NCBI GenBank assembly: GCA_045631225.1
Contig: JAZQUG010000040.1
Location: 82,399 to 146,398 of the forward strand
From: Fimenecus sp045631225
GTDB lineage: Bacteria > Bacillota > Clostridia > Oscillospirales > Acutalibacteraceae
Direction: 5' to 3'
DNA: 64,000 nucleotides
Part shown: positions 42,033-50,402 of the stretch, in pieces
Layout of the letters: each line of letters opens with the position of its first letter
Numbering within the stretch: the first letter of the stretch is position 1
Notes under the pieces: model-generated
Told to the model about the DNA's origin: nothing
Seen by the model: only the letters and a program-made list of their open reading frames with translations
Databases searched by the model: none
Made by a program: the position numbers and the translations under genes

Positions 42033-43094
42033 ATGACAATATATTTAATAAATATAATATCAATTCTTGCATTTGGTTTTGCGCTTATACACACAAATCC
42101 ATCAGACGCTAAAAAGAAAGTATATTGTACAATTTGTGCTGTTCAGTGGATATTGCTGTCAGGCTTGCGAGATTATTCAGTCGGTGATGATACGAATGCG
42201 TACAGTATTGCTTTTGACGGAGGAATGAGTACCTCATGGAAAACTGTTTTATCCAATTGTTGGAATTATCTTTTTAATGGTCTTAATATTAAGGACCCGG
42301 GATATTATTTGTTGCAGAAAGTTTTTCAGATTTTTTCACAAGACTATCGTATGTGGCTCTTTTTTATAGCCATAGTTTTTATGGTATTGCTGTCTCGTTG
42401 GATATATAAATATTCTTCAATGCCTGATATAAGCTTTCTTGTTTATTCTGTTCTTTTCTTTGCTTTTTATAGTGTTACGGGTCATAGACAGACACTTGCA
42501 ACAGCACTGATTGTATTTCTGGGATATGAATATGCGAAAAAAAGACAGTTTGTAAAATTTGCAATAGTAGCATTTATTGCATTTATGCTGCACAAATCGT
42601 CTCTTGTGTTTATAGTTTATTATCTGGTGGTAAATATCAGTATAACATCCACATATTTTATATTTTTGTTCGGAGCATCGTTTATAATTGCACTTTTGGG
42701 AAAACAACTATATGGACCAATTGCTTCATTTTTAGGCTTTGCCGATGAGCAAATAGACTATAGCGGCGGCGGTGCTGAAACATACGCAACTGTTCTTGTG
42801 TTGTTGTGTCTTGTGTGCTTTTGCTTTTATCCTTGGATTAACAAAAATAGAAAAGATTCAAAGCACCTCTACAATATGATGAGCTTGACTCTTGTTACAA
42901 CACTTCTTGTATATCAGAATCAGTCATTTATGAGAATCCAGCAGTATTTTTCATTGGTAATTATGATATTTATTCCTGAACTTATTCAGGCTTTTGACAG
43001 GAATTACAGAGTTATTGCTTATTTATTTGTTGTTGGTTTTCTGTGTGCATATTTCTTACACATCAGACCGCAATATAGCTTCTTTTTTATGTAA
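42033..43094 (+). CDS. EpsG-family polymerase (Wzy-like)
   Basis: A 353-aa integral membrane protein with about ten hydrophobic segments (for example ILAFGFALIHT, LFFIAIVFMVLLSRW). It carries the EpsG-type signature LRDYSVGDDTNAY and a second conserved part VTGHRQTLATALIVFLGYEYAKK. It would polymerise lipid-linked repeat units outside the membrane after the flippase (47627) moves them across. It is the only polymerase in the cluster. Confidence 0.85.
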   Translation: MTIYLINIISILAFGFALIHTNPSDAKKKVYCTICAVQWILLSGLRDYSVGDDTNAYSIAFDGGMSTSWKTVLSNCWNYLFNGLNIKDPGYYLLQKVFQIFSQDYRMWLFFIAIVFMVLLSRWIYKYSSMPDISFLVYSVLFFAFYSVTGHRQTLATALIVFLGYEYAKKRQFVKFAIVAFIAFMLHKSSLVFIVYYLVVNISITSTYFIFLFGASFIIALLGKQLYGPIASFLGFADEQIDYSGGGAETYATVLVLLCLVCFCFYPWINKNRKDSKHLYNMMSLTLVTTLLVYQNQSFMRIQQYFSLVIMIFIPELIQAFDRNYRVIAYLFVVGFLCAYFLHIRPQYSFFFM

Positions 43095-43117
43095 ATATAT
43101 GAAAGGGTGAGAAAAGT

Positions 43118-44320
43118 TTGAAAATTCTACAAATCAATGCAGTTTATGGCTACAAAAGCACCGGTATCATCGTAAGAGATATAGAAAAGTATTTAATTGA
43201 CAATGGCCATATATCATATATTGCCTATCAGACTGCTCTTGACCCTACGGAAAATTCACACAAAACAGGAAATGAGCTTGATTGGAAAATACACGCTCTT
43301 TATTCAAGAGTTTTCGGTAAGCAAGCATATGCAAGTTGGTTTGCTACAAAAGGTCTGATTAATTATATTAGAAAGATTGCTCCTGATATAGTTCATTTTC
43401 ATAACCTTCATAGTAATTTCGTAAACCTTAATATGTTGTGTGATTTTTTAGCCGAAAATAATATTCCAACAGTTATTACAATGCATGATTGCTGGTTCTT
43501 TACAGGGAAATGTACACATTATGCTGCAGTTAAATGTGATAAATGGCAGACAACCTGTGGAGATTGTCCGCAGAATAAATGTGAACAACCAAGCCTGTTT
43601 TTTGATTGTACATCTAAGGTGTTAAAGGATAGAACAGACCATTTAAATAAAATAAATAATCTGACACTTGTAGGTTGCAGTAAATGGATAGCAAACGAGG
43701 CAGAAAAATCGTTAATTAAAAATGCTGATATAAAAGTAGTACATAATGGTGTTGACACCTCGATTTTCACACCTCATGAAAGTGTTTTCAGAAAAAAATA
43801 TAATTTAGAAAACGAGTTTGTCATTTTAGGTATGGCAAATAAGTGGTGTTTAGAAATTAATAAAAATACAGTAAAAACAATTATTGAGAAAAACAAAGAT
43901 ACAAAAATAATAATTGTAGGCTGTACTGACGAGCAAAAAGACAGCTTTGAGCAATATGATCATGTAATTTGTTTAGGGTTCATAAAGGACAGGCAGGAAC
44001 TTGCTGACGTATATGCCGCAAGCGATGTTTTTGTGAATCTTACACACGCCGATACATTACCGACTGTTAATATGGAATGTATTTGCTGTGGGACACCTGT
44101 TATTACGTATAATTGTTGTGGTAGTCCCGAACTGGTTGATGAGGATAGCGGCTTTGTTGTAGAAGAAGATGATGTGGAGTCTCTTTTGTTGAGAATACAA
44201 CAAATTAAAGAAAAGCCTTTAGCTTTTAATGTAAAGGAAAAACAAGCAAAATTCGATAAAAATACTTGTTATAAAAAATATCTTGATATATACTTGAATT
44301 ATCAAAAGGATAAATTTTAA
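43118..44320 (+). CDS. Glycosyltransferase family 4 protein, 400 aa
   Basis: It starts at TTG 43118 (KILQINAVYGYKSTGIIVRD), with AAGGGTGA upstream. It has HFHNLHSNFVNL, MHDCWFFTGKCTHYAAVKC, a Cys-rich loop (CGDCPQNKCEQPSLFFDC), and the donor-site half DVFVNLTHADTLPTVNMECICCGTPVITY. The Cys-rich loop with GKCTHY is shared by a known group of capsular GT4 enzymes. Donor sugar unknown. Confidence 0.88.
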   Translation: MKILQINAVYGYKSTGIIVRDIEKYLIDNGHISYIAYQTALDPTENSHKTGNELDWKIHALYSRVFGKQAYASWFATKGLINYIRKIAPDIVHFHNLHSNFVNLNMLCDFLAENNIPTVITMHDCWFFTGKCTHYAAVKCDKWQTTCGDCPQNKCEQPSLFFDCTSKVLKDRTDHLNKINNLTLVGCSKWIANEAEKSLIKNADIKVVHNGVDTSIFTPHESVFRKKYNLENEFVILGMANKWCLEINKNTVKTIIEKNKDTKIIIVGCTDEQKDSFEQYDHVICLGFIKDRQELADVYAASDVFVNLTHADTLPTVNMECICCGTPVITYNCCGSPELVDEDSGFVVEEDDVESLLLRIQQIKEKPLAFNVKEKQAKFDKNTCYKKYLDIYLNYQKDKF

Positions 44321-44336
44321 TCTTTGGGGATGTCCT

Positions 44337-45458
44337 ATGAAAATCGTTTTTGTTTCTAATTTTTTAAATCATCATCAAATTCCGCTTTGTGAAGAAATTA
44401 TTAGTAAGGTGGATGATTTTTACTTTATTGCAACGGATAATGGAGGTAGTCAGGGTTATCAAAAAACAGAAACCCGAGATTATTTAATTGACTATAAGAC
44501 AGAGAAATCACGTGCAGAATCGGAAATTATGTCTGCGGATGCAGTTATTTTTGGTGCTGGTCCCGACAGCCTTGTTGAACTCAGAATGAGAGAAAATAAG
44601 CTTTCATTTATATATTCTGAGAGAATCTTCAAAAAAGGTATTTGGCATTGTTTCATACCCCGAAATTTCAGAATGCTGAGAAAAAGATATTTAAATCATA
44701 AGGATAAGAATCTTTATGTGTTAGCGGCTTCAGCATTTCTGCCATATGATTTGTCCCGTGTAGGATTTCCGATTAATAAAATTTTTAAATGGGGATATTT
44801 TCCTAAGTGTAATACAACGGATGAAATAATTGAGAAGGAACCAAATTCTATTCTTTATGTAGGCAGATTATTAGATTGGAAACATGCGGAGACCGTAGTT
44901 GAAACAGCAAAATTGTTGAAACAAGATGACTATGATTTTAAAGTTCGTATAGTAGGGGATGGTCCGGAAAAGGAAAACTTTATAGCCTTAAAGGATAAGT
45001 ATAAATTAGAAAAATATGTAGAATTTCTTGGTTCCAAAACGCATGAAGAAGTTTTAGACATTATGCAAAAAAGCAGTATTTATATGTTTACAAGTGATTT
45101 TTATGAGGGTTGGGGAGCTGTTCTTAATGAATCTATGGCAAGCGGTTGTGCAGTAGTCGCAAGTAGTGCGATTGGTTCTGTTCCATTTCTGATTTCTCAT
45201 AATGAAAACGGTTTAATATATAAATATGGTAATAATAAGATTGCATACAAGGCTGTTAAGGATTTGTTGGTCGATAATGAAAAGGCGACCTCATTAGGCG
45301 TAAAAGCAAGAGAAACAATTGCTTCATACGATTATAAGACTGCAGTTGAGCGATTCCTTGGTGGTGTCAATGAATTTTATAATACGGGTAAAATAACACC
45401 AAGTGATTCGGGCGTGTTCAGTTCAGTTGAAATCATTAAGAATAATTGGTTTAAGTAA
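44337..45458 (+). CDS. Glycosyltransferase family 4 protein, paralogue A
   Basis: A 373-aa GT-B enzyme: MKIVFVSNFLNHHQIPLCEE, IMSADAVIFGAGPDSLVELRMRE, ILYVGRLLDWKHAETVVETAKL and the donor half FTSDFYEGWGAVLNESMASGCAVVA. It is closely similar along its length to the protein at 53729-54856, including the tail GVFSSVEIIKNNWFK, so the two are duplicates. Donor sugar unknown. Confidence 0.9.
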   Translation: MKIVFVSNFLNHHQIPLCEEIISKVDDFYFIATDNGGSQGYQKTETRDYLIDYKTEKSRAESEIMSADAVIFGAGPDSLVELRMRENKLSFIYSERIFKKGIWHCFIPRNFRMLRKRYLNHKDKNLYVLAASAFLPYDLSRVGFPINKIFKWGYFPKCNTTDEIIEKEPNSILYVGRLLDWKHAETVVETAKLLKQDDYDFKVRIVGDGPEKENFIALKDKYKLEKYVEFLGSKTHEEVLDIMQKSSIYMFTSDFYEGWGAVLNESMASGCAVVASSAIGSVPFLISHNENGLIYKYGNNKIAYKAVKDLLVDNEKATSLGVKARETIASYDYKTAVERFLGGVNEFYNTGKITPSDSGVFSSVEIIKNNWFK

Positions 45459-45470
45459 GGATGTGAGAAA

Positions 45471-46436
45471 ATGCATAAACCTTTATTATCTGTAATTGTT
45501 CCAGTGTATAAAGCTGAAAAGTACATACACAGATGCATAAATAGTATTCTGAATCAATCAATAACAGATTTGGAATTGATTTTGGTTGATGATGGTTCTC
45601 CTGATAATTCCGGTACAATCTGTGATGAATATGCACGAAAGAATAGTAGAATAAAAGTTTTTCATCAGAAAAATACTGGTGTATGTGCTGCACGCAACAA
45701 AGGACTGGAAAACGCAGAGGGGAAATATGTTTGTTTTGTTGATTCAGATGATTATCTTGAAAAAAATGCAATGGAAATTTTGTATATAGATATTTTAAGT
45801 CACAATGCAGATATCTCCTGTGGACTTGAAATAGCAGATAAAAATTGTGACGAAAAAAATCTGAAGAATGGAACATATGAGATTTGGAAGGATACTGATG
45901 CTATTAAAAATTCTCTTTTAGATAATCGGTTTACATATTCAGTATGGGCAAAATTATTTAAAAGAGAATTAATTGAAAATATTCGTTTTGAAGAGGGAAG
46001 AAAGATTAACGAGGACAGTTTCTTTGTTTTTTCTTGTTGCATGAAAAAACCTGTAGTAGTTGTAAGGAATGTGGGAATATATTATCAGGAAAATAATCCG
46101 GATAGTGTTTCACATTCAGAATTTTCAGAAAAGTTTTTTGATATTTTATATTTCTCAGAAAGAAAACAAGAACTTATAAATGAAAATTTTCCAGAGTTTA
46201 AAAGAGAGTTGAATAATATCGTTATCAAAGCAAATTTTTCAATGCTCTATATGTTTTGCAGAACCAACAAAATAAAGTATATAAAAGATATGAAAAAGTG
46301 TATTAAAACTGTAAAGAACCTGAAAGAATATTTTGTTCCACTGACTCCACAAGAAAAAAGGTTTTTCTTTATAGTCACACATAATTTATACTTTGTTTAT
46401 AAAATTTACTATAATATAAAGTATAAAAAGAAATAG
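45471..46436 (+). CDS. Glycosyltransferase family 2 protein, 321 aa
   Basis: GT-A start LSVIVPVYKAEKYIHRCINSIL, then ILVDDGSPDNSGTICDEYARK, CAARNKGLENAEGKY and the DxD FVDSDDYLE. Basic C-terminal end. It lies 12 bp after paralogue A. Confidence 0.92.
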   Translation: MHKPLLSVIVPVYKAEKYIHRCINSILNQSITDLELILVDDGSPDNSGTICDEYARKNSRIKVFHQKNTGVCAARNKGLENAEGKYVCFVDSDDYLEKNAMEILYIDILSHNADISCGLEIADKNCDEKNLKNGTYEIWKDTDAIKNSLLDNRFTYSVWAKLFKRELIENIRFEEGRKINEDSFFVFSCCMKKPVVVVRNVGIYYQENNPDSVSHSEFSEKFFDILYFSERKQELINENFPEFKRELNNIVIKANFSMLYMFCRTNKIKYIKDMKKCIKTVKNLKEYFVPLTPQEKRFFFIVTHNLYFVYKIYYNIKYKKK

Positions 46437-46444
46437 GTAATAGT

Positions 46445-47626
46445 ATGAAAGAAATTCTGATTGTCTCAGATAGTTTAATAACCGGAGGTCTTGAAAAAAC
46501 TTTAATAGACCTGTGTAATAATATAGATTATTCAAAATACAAGGTTGACCTTTATTTATTTAATGATGGCAGGGATTTATTGCCGCAGCTTAATAAAAAT
46601 GTTAATTTATTGCCCGATTCTCCTTATTACAATGTTGTTTTTAATACACCTATAATACAATCTGTAAAAACATTAATCAAACAAAAACGATTTGACTTGC
46701 TTTGCTATAGATTATATAGATTTATCAAAACACGCTTGGGTAAAACTGATTTTTCACACACTGTTGATTGGAATTTTCAGAAGAAAACAATGTTGAGAAT
46801 TAATAAACAATATGATGTTGCTATCGGTTATGCAGAAGGCAGTGCTTGCTATTATGTGGCTGATTGTATCAATGCAAAAGTGAAAAACATGTGGATACAT
46901 ACGGACATAAAAGAGATAGGCAGCAACCGTATTCTTGATAATATGGCTTTTGAAAAAGCAAACAATATCTGTACAGTGTCACAGAATTCAAAAAAATCTC
47001 TCGAGGAGCTTTATCCTCAGTATAAGGATAAAATTAAGGTGTTCACATTGCCATCGCTTTTTGATTTTGACCATATTGACCAACTTGCAAATGAGCCAAA
47101 CGAAATGGACAAAAATGCAAAGTGTATTTTGTCTGTCGGAAGACTTGTGGAGCTTAAAGGCTTTCACCTTTGTGTTGAGCCTTGTAAAAAGCTTGTTGAC
47201 GAAGGCTACAATGTAAAGTGGTATATCTGTGGTGATGGACCACAAAGACCTGAATTGGAAGAGCTAATCAGGCAACATAATATTGAAAGTAATTTTATTT
47301 TGCTTGGGAATCAGAAAAACCCATACACATACATAAAAAGTTCCGATGTTTGTGTTCAACCATCAAGCTATGAAGGCTTCAGTCTTGTGGTGTATGAGGA
47401 GAAATATCTGAAAAAGCCTGTTGTGTGTACAGGAATTAAAAGTAATCTTGAAATGATTGCCAATGGTGAAAACGGCTTGGTTATCAATCGTGACAGTAAT
47501 AGTATTTATCAGGCAGTGAAATATCTCCTTGATAACTTTGAAAAAATAGCTGAGTTAGGTAATGTACCATCTCTCAACTTTGTTGACAAGCAGACAACGA
47601 TAAAAGAATTAGAAAAGACGTTTTAA
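46445..47626 (+). CDS. Glycosyltransferase family 4 protein, 393 aa
   Basis: GT-B fold. The N-terminal half has SDSLITGGLEKTLIDLCNNIDYSKY, the GGxEK motif of many capsule GT4 enzymes. The C-terminal half has ILSVGRLVELKGFHLCVEPCKKL, DVCVQPSSYEGFSLVVYEEKYLKKPVV. ATG 46445 is 8 bp after the previous gene; the next gene begins immediately after the stop. Confidence 0.9.
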   Translation: MKEILIVSDSLITGGLEKTLIDLCNNIDYSKYKVDLYLFNDGRDLLPQLNKNVNLLPDSPYYNVVFNTPIIQSVKTLIKQKRFDLLCYRLYRFIKTRLGKTDFSHTVDWNFQKKTMLRINKQYDVAIGYAEGSACYYVADCINAKVKNMWIHTDIKEIGSNRILDNMAFEKANNICTVSQNSKKSLEELYPQYKDKIKVFTLPSLFDFDHIDQLANEPNEMDKNAKCILSVGRLVELKGFHLCVEPCKKLVDEGYNVKWYICGDGPQRPELEELIRQHNIESNFILLGNQKNPYTYIKSSDVCVQPSSYEGFSLVVYEEKYLKKPVVCTGIKSNLEMIANGENGLVINRDSNSIYQAVKYLLDNFEKIAELGNVPSLNFVDKQTTIKELEKTF

Positions 47627-49075
47627 ATGGATAAGATTAAATCATTTTTATCAAAATTGAATAGTATGTCACCGGCAGCAAAGGCATCATTCTGGTTTGT
47701 TGTATCTAATGTTGCACTTAAAGGTATTTCCTTTATAACAACACCGATTTTTACACGACTTCTTGATGTTGCTGATTATGGTGTTTCGAGTGTGTTTGTT
47801 ACCTGGGAAGGTGTAATCAGCATTTTTGCAACACTTTCACTTGCTGGTGGTGTTTATAATGTTGCCATGACCAAATACGAAAAAGACATTGAAACATATA
47901 CATCGTCAATGATTGGTCTTTCTGCAGTATCTTCGATTTTGGTGTATGTTGTGTGTATTGGTGTCAATGCAGTATTCCCACAGCTATTTGGTTTAAGTGT
48001 CGGATATCTTGTGTTTATGTGGATACAGACCTTTACCAATGTTTCAACCACATTCTGGTTGATGCGCAAAAGATATACATACGATTATAAAAAAGTAATA
48101 TTATATACTTTTACAAATGCGATTTTAAGCCCGGTTGTTGCAATAATTGCTGTAAGACTTGTGGAGGACAACAAAGCATATGCTAAGGTTATCGGTTCAG
48201 GCTTATGGGGCATTATTGTAGGCATAGCAATTATGATTATGCTTGTCTATAAGGGCAAAAAGCTTTATCATAAAGAGTATTGGAAATATGCGCTTAAATT
48301 CAATATTCCACTGCTTCCATATTATTTGTCACAGGTTATACTGAATTCATCGGATAAGTTGATGCTTGACTATTTCATAGGCTCTGCATCGGCAGGTCTT
48401 TATAGTATTGCTCACAGTATTACAGGCGTTGTCAGTATAATAACACAATCTATAAACAGTTCATTAATTCCATATACATTACAATCAATAAAAAATGGAA
48501 CAGTGAAAAAATTGAATACTGTTGTGTTGGGATGTAGTGCACTTGTTGCTGTTGTGTGTGAAATGCTTGTGCTTTTTGCAAGAGAAGGAATTTTAATTTT
48601 TGCAACAGAAGAATATATGGATGCAGTGTGGTTTGTAGCTCCATTAGCGTTCAGTGTTCAAATATCTTTTGTGACAGGACTTGTTGGTAACATTATGTTT
48701 TACCACGAAAAAACAAAGGAAATGAGTACAATTACTATGATAATTGCAGTTATAAATATTGTTCTCAATTTTACAGGTATAAAATTGTTTGGATATGTTG
48801 CTGTCGGATATGCAACTCTTATCACAAACTTTATCAAATTCATTATGACTTATTCTGCTGTAAAGAAATATGAAAAGAATCTGAATGAAATAATCAATTT
48901 AAAGCTTTTAATGGTTATATTTGTAGCGTTTGCAGTATTGATGATTTATGGATTAATCTTCTGGAATAATCTGATTATGAAAATAGCACTTTTGGTTGTT
49001 ATTATGATATTAGCTATCATATTCAGAAAAAATATTATCAATCTTTTAACAACGATTAAAGGAGGAAGCCGATGA
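47627..49075 (+). CDS. Wzx-type flippase (polysaccharide export, MOP superfamily)
   Basis: A 482-aa membrane protein with about twelve to fourteen hydrophobic segments. It begins FWFVVSNVALKGISFITTPIFTRLLDVADYG, the standard Wzx/MATE-like opening. GLYSIAHSITGVVSIITQSIN and PLLPYYLSQVILNSSDKLMLD are also typical. It would move the lipid-linked unit across the membrane. The next gene overlaps it by 4 bp. Confidence 0.92.
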   Translation: MDKIKSFLSKLNSMSPAAKASFWFVVSNVALKGISFITTPIFTRLLDVADYGVSSVFVTWEGVISIFATLSLAGGVYNVAMTKYEKDIETYTSSMIGLSAVSSILVYVVCIGVNAVFPQLFGLSVGYLVFMWIQTFTNVSTTFWLMRKRYTYDYKKVILYTFTNAILSPVVAIIAVRLVEDNKAYAKVIGSGLWGIIVGIAIMIMLVYKGKKLYHKEYWKYALKFNIPLLPYYLSQVILNSSDKLMLDYFIGSASAGLYSIAHSITGVVSIITQSINSSLIPYTLQSIKNGTVKKLNTVVLGCSALVAVVCEMLVLFAREGILIFATEEYMDAVWFVAPLAFSVQISFVTGLVGNIMFYHEKTKEMSTITMIIAVINIVLNFTGIKLFGYVAVGYATLITNFIKFIMTYSAVKKYEKNLNEIINLKLLMVIFVAFAVLMIYGLIFWNNLIMKIALLVVIMILAIIFRKNIINLLTTIKGGSR

Positions 49076-49893
49076 AACCGATAGCAAGTACAGAATTAAA
49101 GAAAATAGAATTAGATATTTTATTAGCTGTTGCTGAATTTTGTGACAAACACAATCTTACATACTTTTTGGCTTATGGAACATTAATTGGTGCAGTCAGA
49201 CATGAGGGATTTATTCCTTGGGATGATGATGTTGATATAATGATGCCAAGAAAAGATTACGAATATCTTATTAGTAACTTTAATGAATATATGAAGGATA
49301 CTAATTATTATGCAATTATTCCATTTTCAAAACATTCAAAGCATACTATTGTGAAAATTGGTGATAAACGCACAGTTAAAACTGAACCGGAATATCGTTA
49401 TTGTTCAAACGAGGGCCTTGGAATGATAGATATTGATGTGTTTCCTCTTGATGGTGTGCCTGAAGAAATCTCAGAATATGAAGATTGGTATAAAAGACTC
49501 AAAAATTTATACAGTGCATTTTTTATAAAACAACGTACTCTTAAAAATCTTAATAATAGAGAAAAAATAAAAATATTAAATAGAAAGATAAGGTATAACC
49601 TTTCTTTCACAAGCGAACAAATCCATAAACAAACAAAACAACTGCATAAGAAATATCCGTTTGATGAAAGTAATTATGTAGGTTGTATAGAATGCTGTTG
49701 GAATTCAAAAAACAATCGTTTTCCAAAAGAGTGGTTTAAGGATTACATTTTGCTGAAATTCTGTAATTACGAATTAAAGGCGCCGGTTTGCTATCATGAA
49801 GTCTTAACACAAATGTATGGTGACTACATGAAACTTCCTCCAGAGAAGGATCAGGTTCCACAACATCATATGAATATATATTGGAAGGAATAA
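49072..49893 (+). CDS. LicD-family phosphotransferase
   Basis: A 273-aa protein with the LicD signature LTYFLAYGTLIGAVRHEGFIPWDDDVDIMMPRKDYE. This family transfers a phospho-substituent (phosphocholine, or similar) from a CDP-linked donor to a sugar. The following cytidylyltransferase should make that donor. Conserved Asp residues in WDDDVDI are the likely metal site. Confidence 0.9.
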   Translation: MKPIASTELKKIELDILLAVAEFCDKHNLTYFLAYGTLIGAVRHEGFIPWDDDVDIMMPRKDYEYLISNFNEYMKDTNYYAIIPFSKHSKHTIVKIGDKRTVKTEPEYRYCSNEGLGMIDIDVFPLDGVPEEISEYEDWYKRLKNLYSAFFIKQRTLKNLNNREKIKILNRKIRYNLSFTSEQIHKQTKQLHKKYPFDESNYVGCIECCWNSKNNRFPKEWFKDYILLKFCNYELKAPVCYHEVLTQMYGDYMKLPPEKDQVPQHHMNIYWKE

Positions 49894-49898
49894 TAAGT

Positions 49899-50324
49899 AT
49901 GAAAATTGGTTACACTTGTGGAGTTTATGACCTTTTTCACGTAGGTCATTTGAATTTATTTGAACGATGTAAAGAAAACTGTGATTATTTAATAGTAGGT
50001 GTCTGTGATGATGAATATGTTCGCAGATTTAAAGACAAAGACCCTATGATAGGAGAGCAGGACAGAGCGCGAATAGTTGGTGCTTTGAAGTGTGTTGATA
50101 AAGTTATAATTATAGATTCCGATACTACAGTGGACAAGTTAAAGGCATACAATAATGAGCCATATGATATTTTGTTTGTGGGAAGTGACTGGGAAGGTAG
50201 TGAACGATTTTTAGCTACCGAAAAACAATTCAAGGAAAACAACTTGAATATTGATATTAAGTTTTTGCCATATACACAAACTATATCAACAACGCAAATT
50301 ATAGAAAAACTCAGGGACAGATAG
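49899..50324 (+). CDS. Cytidylyltransferase (TagD/CCT-type)
   Basis: A 141-aa nucleotidyltransferase with GVYDLFHVGHLNLFERCK (HxGH) and YTQTISTTQIIEKL (ISTT). It makes a CDP-alcohol, such as CDP-glycerol or CDP-choline. ATG 49899 follows GGAAGGA. It is 5 bp after licD, so it probably supplies the LicD protein. Confidence 0.88.
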   Translation: MKIGYTCGVYDLFHVGHLNLFERCKENCDYLIVGVCDDEYVRRFKDKDPMIGEQDRARIVGALKCVDKVIIIDSDTTVDKLKAYNNEPYDILFVGSDWEGSERFLATEKQFKENNLNIDIKFLPYTQTISTTQIIEKLRDR

Positions 50325-50402
50325 TGCTTATGGAACTATTTATAATAAGTTCCTTTTAAAAAGGTGTAACGTCGTATTCAAGTATTGAAAGGATATCGTG
50401 AA

